Source: Candidatus Thiocaldithrix dubininis (GTDB lineage: Bacteria > Pseudomonadota > Gammaproteobacteria > Thiotrichales > Thiotrichaceae). From it: 64,000 bases of DNA. The stretch spans positions 310,001 to 374,000 of the forward strand of contig CP124755.1 in the NCBI GenBank assembly GCA_029972135.1, written 5' to 3'. Shown here in pieces: positions 50,693-58,594 of this stretch (its first letter is position 1; each line of letters begins with the position of its first letter). The position numbers were made by a program, and so were the translations under genes. Below the pieces are notes generated by a model. The model saw only the letters and a list, made by a program, of their open reading frames with translations, had not been told where the DNA came from and searched no databases.

Positions 50693-51151
50693 ATGAAAAT
50701 TAAATCCCAACTCACTCTCGCTATTTTGTTGGTCACTGGGATGTTTGCTGCGGGCTGTCAGCAAGTATCAAGCAGTAGCCAACAAGTTGCTAGTGGCAGT
50801 CAGCAAGTAGCTGGTGGTAGTCAACAAACTCAAGTGACTCCTCCTGGTGGCTCTACTGGTGGTTCTACAGGATCAGTAAAAGCAAAAGCCGGTTCTTGTA
50901 ATCCGAAAGCAGACAAATGGTGTCATAGCCACCCTGCGATTCCGGGTTGCACCGATTCTTATATGCATAGCCATGCTTATACCAACCCTAAACATACTCA
51001 TACCTATGGTTGTAAAGGCGGTAAAGGTAAAGTTAAAGGCGGCACGGGTGGTAAAATTAAATTACCGGGCGTAAAAGCTAAAGGTGTATACAAAGGTGCG
51101 GTAAGTATGGATGCAGCTTCACGTGAAGTGATGAAGCAATACCAACGCTAA
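50693..51151 (+). CDS. Small lipoprotein 3, Cys/His-rich middle
   Basis: 152 residues. Lipobox FAAG with Cys22, three Ser/Gln repeat units (SSQQVAS, GSQQVAG, GSQQTQ), a Gly/Ser linker, then a compact Cys/His segment at 69-107 holding four Cys (69, 77, 86, 107) and six His (78, 80, 92, 94, 101, 103), a Gly/Lys linker and the C-terminal signature VKAKGVYKGAVSMDAASR ending in QYQR. A partial copy of the signature (SVKAKAG) precedes the Cys/His segment. The Cys/His segment resembles YHYH/excalibur-like metal-binding patches in general character, but I cannot name it. GAAAGAG lies upstream of the ATG. Confidence 0.85.
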   Translation: MKIKSQLTLAILLVTGMFAAGCQQVSSSSQQVASGSQQVAGGSQQTQVTPPGGSTGGSTGSVKAKAGSCNPKADKWCHSHPAIPGCTDSYMHSHAYTNPKHTHTYGCKGGKGKVKGGTGGKIKLPGVKAKGVYKGAVSMDAASREVMKQYQR

Positions 51152-51193
51152 TCGTATAATGGCTTGTGTTTGCCATTGGAATTAGTCTAAATA

Positions 51194-51223
51194 AATGCCT
51201 AATTTACATGATTAGGCATTTTT
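51194..51223 (+). terminator. Rho-independent terminator after lipoprotein 3
   Basis: A perfect 10-bp stem (AATGCCTAAT with ATTAGGCATT), a 7-base loop and a short T run. Confidence 0.85.
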
Positions 51224-51337
51224 ACATTGAAATTCTTTCCTATGCACTTTAGGCTAATGCGTTCTAGCAGGTCTGCGTATGGATACTTGTGCCAGCCTTA
51301 CAATGAGTGTGTCACACCCTTCAAAAGTTGTAATTTC

Positions 51338-52576
51338 ATGAAAAGAATTATTGCGCTTAGTTTGTTTGTTCTTTCAATAGTCAGTTTTCTACCTTCTTTA
51401 GCTCATGCCGAAGTATGGCCAACTGAAAATCAGTGGGATGATAGCTGGGAAGATCGTTATCGTCAGTGGGTAAAAACTAGCTGGAAAGACGATATTTTTA
51501 TGAATCCAGCAAAACCAATCTATTATAAATTTGAAAACGATTGTGCAGACGCTGTATACATGATGCGTTTGATTTTCGCATTTGAAAATCGTTTACCCTT
51601 TGTCATCAATAACCGTGATAAAGCAGGGCAGGTGATTAGTAATAAAATGGGTAATTGGGATAATTTACCCCCGCCTAATCGCGTACGTGCCTTTATGGAT
51701 TATGTTGCGGATATGACCAGTAGTGAGTCACTGCGTAATGACACCTATCCCGTCGCTTTAGCTGAGATTAAAGCCGGTGACGTTTATGTGGCGCCTGGTG
51801 TTCACTCCTATCAAATTGTGGAAGTAACAGATGCAGGTATTGCGGAAGTAATGGCTTCTACGACACCCAAACAAGCACGCTATTTATTGAGAACACCATC
51901 GTTCCCATTTTATGTGCCTGAAGATAAACGTTATGGTGATGGTTATCGTCGTTTTAAACAACCCCAAAACTTAGGCAAGCCTGCTTCTGAACAGCCGGGT
52001 TATAGCTTAGAGCAATTTGAAGCGGCGGCTAGTGTAAATTATGACTATGTTAAATTTACTGACATCATTTCACATAAATTAGGCAAGCGTGAAGAACGCC
52101 CGGATGAAAAAACGACTCGCTTATTATTAGCCTTATGTATGTATGCGAATGATCGTAGTGTGTACGTCTATGATGCCTTATGGTATTTGCAAAAAATTCG
52201 TAATGAAGGTCGTCATTGTATGAACGCTAAAGAATATGATGATCACTCTACACCGGGTCGTGATAAGCGTTTAAAAATGTTCTTTGACTCATTACGTGCA
52301 CATTTAGACCGCGTTGGTCGTTTTGACCCGGGTTCACAACCGGCACGTTGGGCTAAAGCAGTATTTGCAAATGACCAACCACCTGCTAGTGAAATGAAAA
52401 ATCTTAACGATTTTTGTATGGTACAAATGACTTTAGGTGAAGAATATTACATGACCCTGCGTGAATTACGTCAAAACGTGGATGCAAGTAGTTTAGTATC
52501 TGACCCACATGCGTCATTGGAATATCGTTGGGGGATTACCAAAACTCCATTTAATTCAGGTTGCCCAAGCTATTAA
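51338..52576 (+). CDS. Exported protein with NlpC/P60-like Cys and His, uncharacterised
   Basis: 412 residues from ATG 51338, which begins a good signal peptide (MKRIIALSLF...) cleaved after LAHA (residue 24); an ORF start at 51227 would bury it. Mature protein is rich in Trp, Tyr and Asp. A likely papain-like fold is suggested by Cys69 in ENDCADAVYMMRLIF at a helix start and His156 in GDVYVAPGVHSYQIVEV, the spacing and GD-x-H context seen in NlpC/P60 and DUF1287 proteins. The C-terminal 200 residues are helical with four Cys and are not recognised. Periplasmic or secreted cell-wall hydrolase is a reasonable inference. Confidence 0.7.
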   Translation: MKRIIALSLFVLSIVSFLPSLAHAEVWPTENQWDDSWEDRYRQWVKTSWKDDIFMNPAKPIYYKFENDCADAVYMMRLIFAFENRLPFVINNRDKAGQVISNKMGNWDNLPPPNRVRAFMDYVADMTSSESLRNDTYPVALAEIKAGDVYVAPGVHSYQIVEVTDAGIAEVMASTTPKQARYLLRTPSFPFYVPEDKRYGDGYRRFKQPQNLGKPASEQPGYSLEQFEAAASVNYDYVKFTDIISHKLGKREERPDEKTTRLLLALCMYANDRSVYVYDALWYLQKIRNEGRHCMNAKEYDDHSTPGRDKRLKMFFDSLRAHLDRVGRFDPGSQPARWAKAVFANDQPPASEMKNLNDFCMVQMTLGEEYYMTLRELRQNVDASSLVSDPHASLEYRWGITKTPFNSGCPSY

Positions 52577-52703
52577 GCTTGGGTTGCTTTTGCCTATCTA
52601 AACTGATTGACATCCCAAATGCACGAACAATAATTATCAAACTTCAGTCATAGGGACATGGTTTCTGAATGTTAATAACGGTCGCACGGTACAGGGGTGC
52701 TAC

Positions 52704-53522
52704 ATGGTTAAGACAAACAAAGGCATAGTGAATGCCACTAAATTTGGAATCTTACTAACTTTTATTAGTAGTTTAAGTTTAGGCACATTATCTGGGTGTT
52801 CTTCTGCACCCAGTACTTATGATGATCCGACAGGGTTTTCACGTAATCGCGCTAAATCCACAACGGGTCATACCGCAACTAGTTCAACTAGCAGACAAAG
52901 TTACAGCCAAAGTGGTAGCAGAAAATATAATTCACGCCAACACTCGCGGCAAATGCAACGTTCTTCTGCGGCACGGGTTACAGTTGCTACACCGGAACGT
53001 GTGTCTTATGCGGCGTTAGATCGTTTGAGATATCGCGTGCGTTACGATGGAAGTTATCGAGAAATCGGTTATCCGAATGGAGATGTACCGAATAATGTTG
53101 GTGTTTGTACCGATACTGTCATTCGGGCTTATCGTAAATTAGGTATAGACCTACAAAAATATGTACATGAAGACATGGCACGTAGTTTTAATGCTTATCC
53201 CAATTTACCTAAGTGGAATATGATGGGACCTGACCCTAATATTGATCATCGTCGGGTGCATAATCTAAAAGCATTTTTTACCCGTCATGGGGCACGTGTT
53301 CCGGCTACTACTAATCCACGGGATTACCGTCCAGGGGATTTAGTGACTTGGAGTTTAGGCGGTGATCAAGAACATATTGGGATCGTGGTGGATCGGAAAT
53401 CATCTGTTGATCCGGATCGGTATTTGGTCGTACACAATATTGGTGAAGGTGAACGTCTAGAAGATGTGCTCTTTAAAATGCCGATTACAGGACATTTCCG
53501 CTACTTTCCGCGCTGTTCTTAA
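52704..53522 (+). CDS. DUF1287-type lipoprotein, NlpC/P60-like
   Basis: 272 residues. Lipobox LSGC with Cys32, a Ser/Arg/Gln-rich linker (about 40-95), then a DUF1287 domain: VCTDTVIRAYRKLGIDLQK (Cys135), HEDM, PDPNIDHRRVHNL, YRPGDLVTW, EHIGIVVD (His224), VHNIG and ITGHFRYFP. The family is related to NlpC/P60 cysteine amidases and is usually annotated without function. A GGGG motif lies about 7 bases before the ATG. It is the second Cys/His hydrolase-like protein in a row, 127 bases after the first. Confidence 0.85.
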   Translation: MVKTNKGIVNATKFGILLTFISSLSLGTLSGCSSAPSTYDDPTGFSRNRAKSTTGHTATSSTSRQSYSQSGSRKYNSRQHSRQMQRSSAARVTVATPERVSYAALDRLRYRVRYDGSYREIGYPNGDVPNNVGVCTDTVIRAYRKLGIDLQKYVHEDMARSFNAYPNLPKWNMMGPDPNIDHRRVHNLKAFFTRHGARVPATTNPRDYRPGDLVTWSLGGDQEHIGIVVDRKSSVDPDRYLVVHNIGEGERLEDVLFKMPITGHFRYFPRCS

Positions 53523-53570
53523 GGGTAAATAAAGCTGAAAATAGCATATTAATTGGTATTACAATGATTT

Positions 53571-53597
53571 AAGACCTCAGGTTCTGAGGTCTTTTTT
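53571..53597 (+). terminator. Rho-independent terminator after the DUF1287 gene
   Basis: A 10-bp stem (AAGACCTCAG with CTGAGGTCTT), a 3-base loop and a T run. Confidence 0.92.
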
Positions 53598-53618
53598 ATT
53601 TTTAGGCGCAATCAAGTC

Positions 53619-53646
53619 TTCACTTTTAGTGAAAATCACGTAGAAT
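53619..53646 (+). promoter_or_regulatory. Candidate promoter of the rpsP operon
   Basis: TTCACT, a 16-base spacer and TAGAAT. Start expected near 53653, just before a leader hairpin (GGGGTGG at 53661-53667 with CCGCCCC at 53672-53678) that sits about 30 bases before the rpsP start codon. Confidence 0.45.
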
Positions 53647-53707
53647 GGCGCGTTTATTTTGGGGTGGTTATCCGCCCCGTGTTTATAGTTGATTTTAAGG
53701 TTGAACT

Positions 53708-53962
53708 ATGGTCAAGATTCGTTTAGCACGCGGTGGTGCTAAAAAGCGTCCTTTCTACCAAATCGTTGTTAGCGATGAACGCAAACCGCGTGATAGTGGA
53801 TATATTGAACGCATTGGTTATTTCAATCCTGTTGCACGTGGTCAAGAAGTACGTTTACATCTTGAGCAAGATCGCGTGAGTTACTGGTTGAAAAATGGCG
53901 CACAACCCAGTGATCGTGTTGCCAGATTATTGAAAGAATCTACTGAAACTGTAGCGGCTTAA
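53708..53962 (+). CDS. rpsP: 30S ribosomal protein S16
   Basis: 84 residues, [21 protein letters not shown] start and PSDRVARLL near the end, fully typical. First gene of the conserved rpsP-rimM-trmD-rplS operon; AAGG precedes the ATG. Confidence 0.99.
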   Translation: MVKIRLARGGAKKRPFYQIVVSDERKPRDSGYIERIGYFNPVARGQEVRLHLEQDRVSYWLKNGAQPSDRVARLLKESTETVAA

Positions 53963-53982
53963 GCTAAGTTATTACCTAACTT

Positions 53983-54474
53983 ATGATAACACTAGGAAAA
54001 GTTTCCGGTGTGTTTGGCATTAAAGGTTGGGTAAAGGTCTATTCCAATACTGCACGTCGGGAAGCCATTTTAGACTATAGTCCTTGGCTCATTAAAGTCG
54101 GTACAGAATGGAAAGCCTATACTGTAATCAACGGTCAAATGCAGGGCAAAGCTATTGTTGCTCAATTAGACGGAGTTGATAACAGGGATTTAGCCGAAAA
54201 GCTAGTAGGGTGTACGATTGCTATTACTCGTGAGCAATTAAAGCCCTTAAAAAATAATGAATATTATTGGGCAGATTTGCTTGGCTTAGAGGTTGTAAAT
54301 ACTCAAGGGCAAGTTTTTGGCAAAGTGGATTCATTGTTTGAAACTGGATCAAATGATGTATTAGTCGTGCAAGGTGAGCGAGAGCGTTTAGTGCCTTGGA
54401 TTATGCATCAAGTGATTCAGTCAGTTGATTTGAACGAAAAGCGTATTGTCGTCGATTGGGATGCTGATTTTTAA
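53983..54474 (+). CDS. rimM: 16S rRNA processing protein RimM
   Basis: 163 residues with the RimM N-terminal barrel ([17 protein letters not shown]) and the C-terminal PRC-barrel ([26 protein letters not shown]). It binds S19 and helps mature the 30S head. 20 bases after rpsP, 2 bases before trmD. Confidence 0.98.
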   Translation: MITLGKVSGVFGIKGWVKVYSNTARREAILDYSPWLIKVGTEWKAYTVINGQMQGKAIVAQLDGVDNRDLAEKLVGCTIAITREQLKPLKNNEYYWADLLGLEVVNTQGQVFGKVDSLFETGSNDVLVVQGERERLVPWIMHQVIQSVDLNEKRIVVDWDADF

Positions 54475-54476
54475 TC

Positions 54477-55220
54477 ATGTCCATGCGTTTTGATGTCATT
54501 ACGTTATTGCCTGAATTAGTACAATCCGTGGTTCAATATGGTGTAACCAGCCGTGCGTTAGAACGCCAGCTAATTGAGTTGCATCTGTGGAATCCACGAG
54601 ATTATGCGCTGGATGTTCACCGTACAGTTGATGATCGCCCTTATGGTGGCGGACCGGGTATGGTCATGAAAGCAGATAAATTATTATCTGCTGTCCGCGC
54701 AGCTAAACAACATAATACAGGCTCGGTAGTTTATTTAAGTCCTCAGGGACGTCCGTTAGATCAAGTGATGGTAAGCGAGTTTGCTAAGCAATCTGGCTTG
54801 ATCTTAATGTGTGGTCGTTATGAGGGAATTGATGAGCGGGTGATTGCATCAGTAGTCGATATAGAATGTTCTATTGGTGATTACGTGCTTAGCGGTGGTG
54901 AGTTAGCAGCAATGGTAATGATTGATGCCATTACGCGTTTACTACCCGGTGCTTTAGGTCATCAAGAATCAGCCGCTCAAGATTCATTTTATGAAGGATT
55001 GTTGGATTTCCCTCATTACACACGCCCTGAGGTGTTAGAAGGTTTAGAAGTTCCAGCAGTGCTTAAGAGTGGTAATCACTCTGATATTGCCCGCTGGCGT
55101 AAGAAGCAGGCTTTGGGTAGAACCTGGCAACGTCGTCCCGATTTGTTAGCCAAGAAAACGCTAACAAACGCAGAACAACGTTTGCTAGACGAATATATAG
55201 ATGAGTTTGACAGAAGCTAG
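54477..55220 (+). CDS. trmD: tRNA (guanine37-N1)-methyltransferase
   Basis: A 247-residue trefoil-knot SPOUT enzyme that methylates G37 of tRNAs, preventing +1 frameshifting. Motifs [52 protein letters not shown] and HYTRPEV are intact. Length is normal for the family. Confidence 0.99.
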   Translation: MSMRFDVITLLPELVQSVVQYGVTSRALERQLIELHLWNPRDYALDVHRTVDDRPYGGGPGMVMKADKLLSAVRAAKQHNTGSVVYLSPQGRPLDQVMVSEFAKQSGLILMCGRYEGIDERVIASVVDIECSIGDYVLSGGELAAMVMIDAITRLLPGALGHQESAAQDSFYEGLLDFPHYTRPEVLEGLEVPAVLKSGNHSDIARWRKKQALGRTWQRRPDLLAKKTLTNAEQRLLDEYIDEFDRS

Positions 55221-55241
55221 AGGCTTCATTAGAGGTTTATC

Positions 55242-55586
55242 ATGAACGCAATTATTCAACAACTTGAACAAGAACAAATGACTAAAACTATCCCTAATTT
55301 TAATCCGGGTGACACCGTTGTGGTGCAAGTACGGGTTAAAGAGGGTGATAAAGAACGTCAACAGGCTTACGAAGGTGTAGTAATTGCCAAACGTAACCGT
55401 GGTTTAAATTCCGCTTTCACTGTACGTAAAATTTCTTACGGTGAAGGGGTAGAGCGTGTTTTCCAAACCTACAGCAATAGCATTGCTAGCATTGAAGTAA
55501 AACGTTCTGGTGACGTACGTCGCGCTAAACTGTATTACTTACGTGGTTTAACAGGTAAAGCAGCTCGTATTAAAGAAAAAGTGTAA
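55242..55586 (+). CDS. rplS: 50S ribosomal protein L19
   Basis: 114 residues with [42 protein letters not shown] and the C-terminal [19 protein letters not shown]. Located at the intersubunit bridge. Last gene of the operon, followed by a strong terminator. Confidence 0.99.
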   Translation: MNAIIQQLEQEQMTKTIPNFNPGDTVVVQVRVKEGDKERQQAYEGVVIAKRNRGLNSAFTVRKISYGEGVERVFQTYSNSIASIEVKRSGDVRRAKLYYLRGLTGKAARIKEKV

Positions 55587-55609
55587 TGAGCCGATTAGGT
55601 TTATTCATG

Positions 55610-55641
55610 AATAGGTACTTACACTAAGTGCCTATTTTTTT
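55610..55641 (+). terminator. Rho-independent terminator after rplS
   Basis: An 11-bp stem (AATAGGTACTT with AAGTGCCTATT, one G-T pair), a 5-base loop and a run of seven T. Confidence 0.92.
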
Positions 55642-55712
55642 ATTGGATTTTAAGCTAAAGAATCCGATCTTCAGTTAACTCTTGTAGCCTGCACCAACTC
55701 AAAGCATAATTA

Positions 55713-56707
55713 ACCTGAGTTCGACGTAAGGCATAGCATTAGAGTATGGCTAACGCATTGATATTTAAGTTCAATGAGGGTTTCTTCGCTTGATAGGAAT
55801 ACGCAATAAGCCCGGCGATGACATGAGCGACATAATGAGGCAGTGAACGATGGCGAGAATGCTCAATTTGCGATTGATTTTTCAACTGATCGTTAATGGT
55901 TTCGATGATAAAACGCTTACGCAAGAGCAATTGATCGAAAGTAGAACGCACGACCTGTTTCATATTTTTCCGTAACGAGGTAATCCATTCAATGCCTTGC
56001 TGAGCGAGTTGTTGAGCCAATGCCTGAGAGAGATAGCCTGCATCCCCAAAGACTTTGCCAACCACGGATTTCATCAGGGTGGGAACGGGTTGGCGATCAT
56101 CGACATTACCCGCACTTAAGGCAAAGGACACGATACCACCTTGATCATTCACCACGAGATGCAGCTTGAAGCCATAGAACCAGCCGGTGGATGACTTCCC
56201 TCGTCCTGCGGTATTGGCAAAGGTCTTATGACGGGGAATCCGAATATTGTCACAGACGCGTAAGGGGGTGGAGTCAATGAAGGCAATTCCGCGACTGGCT
56301 TCACAGCGGGATTGCATGAACCGCGTCAGCGGCACTAATACATCGGGAACGCGCTCAATAAACCGTTGATAACTGGGCAACTGAGGAAAAGCCGACTTCA
56401 AATAGACTTGAACATGTTTGAGGTAATACCACTTGAAGGTGTGATAGCCTGATTGATGGTAATGTACCCAAATCGTCATCACTTCACTCAGACTTAAACC
56501 ACACGGACGATTCCGCTTTGGGCGGGTGGTCGGGGGTTCTAATACACTCGCTTTCCAATGCGGTAAAAAGCCTTGGCAAAAATCATCTATCTCGCAGAAC
56601 AGTCGTGTTAACATCAGGGTAGCAGCCTTGCGTGGGTAATTTTAGGATGTGGTTATCCCATGAAGTATTCCACAAAAGGCTGCTACTTGCTTACATCGAA
56701 CTCAGGT
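55713..56707. mobile_element. IS982-family insertion sequence, complete, with 6-bp target duplication
   Basis: About 995 bp bounded by 18-bp inverted repeats differing at one base (ACCTGAGTTCGAYGTAAG; 55713-55730 and 56690-56707), starting with ACC as IS982 elements usually do. TAATTA flanks both sides (55707-55712 and 56708-56713), the expected target duplication. One complete transposase gene lies inside on the minus strand. It separates the rplS terminator from the GGDEF/EAL gene. Near-identical ends and an intact frame suggest a fairly recent insertion. Confidence 0.93.
55739..56614 (-). CDS. IS982-family transposase
   Basis: 291 residues. N-terminal helical region (LSLSEVMTIWVHYHQSGYHTFKWYY) and a DDE core with Asp114 in FIDSTPLRVC, Asp191 in FGDAGYLS and Glu238 in IIETINDQLKN, followed by the RHRS basic patch and the AGLIAYSY end. 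No frameshift or stop is seen, so it is probably functional. The gene fills almost all of the element. Confidence 0.95.
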   Translation of the reverse strand: MLTRLFCEIDDFCQGFLPHWKASVLEPPTTRPKRNRPCGLSLSEVMTIWVHYHQSGYHTFKWYYLKHVQVYLKSAFPQLPSYQRFIERVPDVLVPLTRFMQSRCEASRGIAFIDSTPLRVCDNIRIPRHKTFANTAGRGKSSTGWFYGFKLHLVVNDQGGIVSFALSAGNVDDRQPVPTLMKSVVGKVFGDAGYLSQALAQQLAQQGIEWITSLRKNMKQVVRSTFDQLLLRKRFIIETINDQLKNQSQIEHSRHRSLPHYVAHVIAGLIAYSYQAKKPSLNLNINALAIL

Positions 56708-56753
56708 TAATTAAGAATAATAGATAAAATAAACGCTTAAATTGGGGAATCGG

Positions 56754-58571
56754 GTGCCACCGCTTTTAGAGCTCTCAGCTACCAGCATCATTCTACTGTT
56801 CGTTATTATCGGCCTACTTCTGCTTGGCGTGGGTTTCTTTGTTTTCTATAAAAAGCATCTAAAAGAACGATGGTATTTAATTCAACAGAATATGTTGATT
56901 AATACTTTAGCGGGTGTGCATGAATCAGCAGTACTAGTACGTCCTAATGGTTTGTTAGAGTTCATTAATCCCGCTGCTGAAAAGCTATTAAAATATAAGG
57001 TTCGTAGTGCGCGTGGTAAGCATTTTACGGAGCTGTTTTCTTTAATGGAAGCAAATACACGTCAAGTTATTCCTTGGTTGGAACGTGTCCAATTAACACC
57101 GCACGAGAAGTTATCAACACAAGTTGCCATATTACACACTACCAGTATTGGTGATTTACAAGTCTTATTTTCCGTACAAAAAGCCCATTATGCAGAATCC
57201 GATGTTAGCGCTTGGTTATTGTTAATTCGAGACCAGACTGAATTAAATGCATTGCAATTACGCCTCGATTATTTAGAGCAACATGACCCACAAACCTTAT
57301 TATTAAATCGAAAAAGTTTTGAATTACGGTTAAAATTGGCCATAGAGCAAGTCCAACGACACGGAATTAAACATTCTTTTTGTTTAATTTCGATGGATCA
57401 ATTTAAAATTATTAATGACAGTATGGGGCATAATGCGGGCGATGTACTCATTGAACGTATTTCTCGTATTCTGAAAGAAGAAATTGATAGTCGTCGGGAT
57501 TTGTTAGCGCGTTTAGGCGGGGACGAATTCGGCATATTATTTGGCGAGAACGAACCTTCCATGTCTTTAAGGTCGGCGGAGCGTATTCGCCAACGCTTAG
57601 AGCAGTACGCATTTGAATGGAATAAAACTCGGCATAATATAAGTAGTAGTATTGCATTTGTACCGATTTATAAGGGCCTAAACACTCCAAACCGAATACT
57701 GTCGGTGGCTGATGCTGCGTGTCGAGTTGCAAAATCGAAGGGCGGCAATCGTATTCATTTATACAAACCCAATGACCAGGACGTTCTAAAGCAACGTGGC
57801 CATATGGTATGGCTGGGGCGTTTAAAGAAAGCGTTCGAGGCTGGCAATTTTAAATTAGTTGCACAGCCTATTCATCCACTGAATGCAGTGGAATTTCAAC
57901 ACGCTTTTCATCATTATGAAACCTTGATTCGGTTATATGATGAAAATAACCAACCTGTTGCACCTGATGAATTTATTCCAGCGGCAGAATACTATTCTAT
58001 GATGCCACGCTTAGATCGTTGGGTAGTGCATAATTTAATTCAGGCTTTAACGCAGATTACGCAAAAAGAGCCATTACCCGTGTTTGCCGTAAATTTATCT
58101 GGGCAAAGTTTGGATGAATCAGACTTTCTAAAGTTTGTGTTAGATGAAATTCAACAAGCCAATATTAACCCTGCCATGTTGTGTTTTGAAATTACGGAAC
58201 GGGTTGCGATTCATAATCTGGATTTAGCGCGAAAGTTTATTAAAACGCTAAAGGACTTAGGTTGTAGTTTTTCATTGGATGATTTTGGTACAGGCGTAAG
58301 TTCGTTTGGCTATTTAAAATCGCTGCCGGTGGATTATTTGAAAATCGACGGCTCGTTTATTAAAGATATTATCAATGATGTGGTCGCTGCCGAAATGGTG
58401 CGTTCGGTGAATCAAGTGGGGCATATGATGGGCATTAAAGTCATTGCAGAGTACGTGGAGAACGACCAGATTATCCAATTGCTGCGGGAAATTGGTGTAG
58501 ACTTTGGGCAAGGCTACGGTATTTCTAAACCGATTCCTATGGCAGACGTCGTTAAACAACATCGTATTTAA
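56754..58571 (+). CDS. Membrane PAS-GGDEF-EAL cyclic-di-GMP protein
   Basis: 605 residues from GTG 56754, which has GGGG about 6 bases upstream (a TTG at 56742 is the alternative). One membrane helix (about 9-31), a PAS-like domain (about 46-160), a GGDEF domain with intact GGDEF and an EAL domain in which EAL reads ETL (catalytic Glu kept), with EITERV, DDFGTG and K-x-DGSFI present. The inhibitory RxxD site before GGDEF is absent (SRRD does not fit). Both activities are therefore possible. The IS ends 47 bases upstream and probably changed or supplied its promoter. Confidence 0.93.
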   Translation: MPPLLELSATSIILLFVIIGLLLLGVGFFVFYKKHLKERWYLIQQNMLINTLAGVHESAVLVRPNGLLEFINPAAEKLLKYKVRSARGKHFTELFSLMEANTRQVIPWLERVQLTPHEKLSTQVAILHTTSIGDLQVLFSVQKAHYAESDVSAWLLLIRDQTELNALQLRLDYLEQHDPQTLLLNRKSFELRLKLAIEQVQRHGIKHSFCLISMDQFKIINDSMGHNAGDVLIERISRILKEEIDSRRDLLARLGGDEFGILFGENEPSMSLRSAERIRQRLEQYAFEWNKTRHNISSSIAFVPIYKGLNTPNRILSVADAACRVAKSKGGNRIHLYKPNDQDVLKQRGHMVWLGRLKKAFEAGNFKLVAQPIHPLNAVEFQHAFHHYETLIRLYDENNQPVAPDEFIPAAEYYSMMPRLDRWVVHNLIQALTQITQKEPLPVFAVNLSGQSLDESDFLKFVLDEIQQANINPAMLCFEITERVAIHNLDLARKFIKTLKDLGCSFSLDDFGTGVSSFGYLKSLPVDYLKIDGSFIKDIINDVVAAEMVRSVNQVGHMMGIKVIAEYVENDQIIQLLREIGVDFGQGYGISKPIPMADVVKQHRI

Positions 58572-58594
58572 AAAAGTAAGGGTTAAGCAATTTC

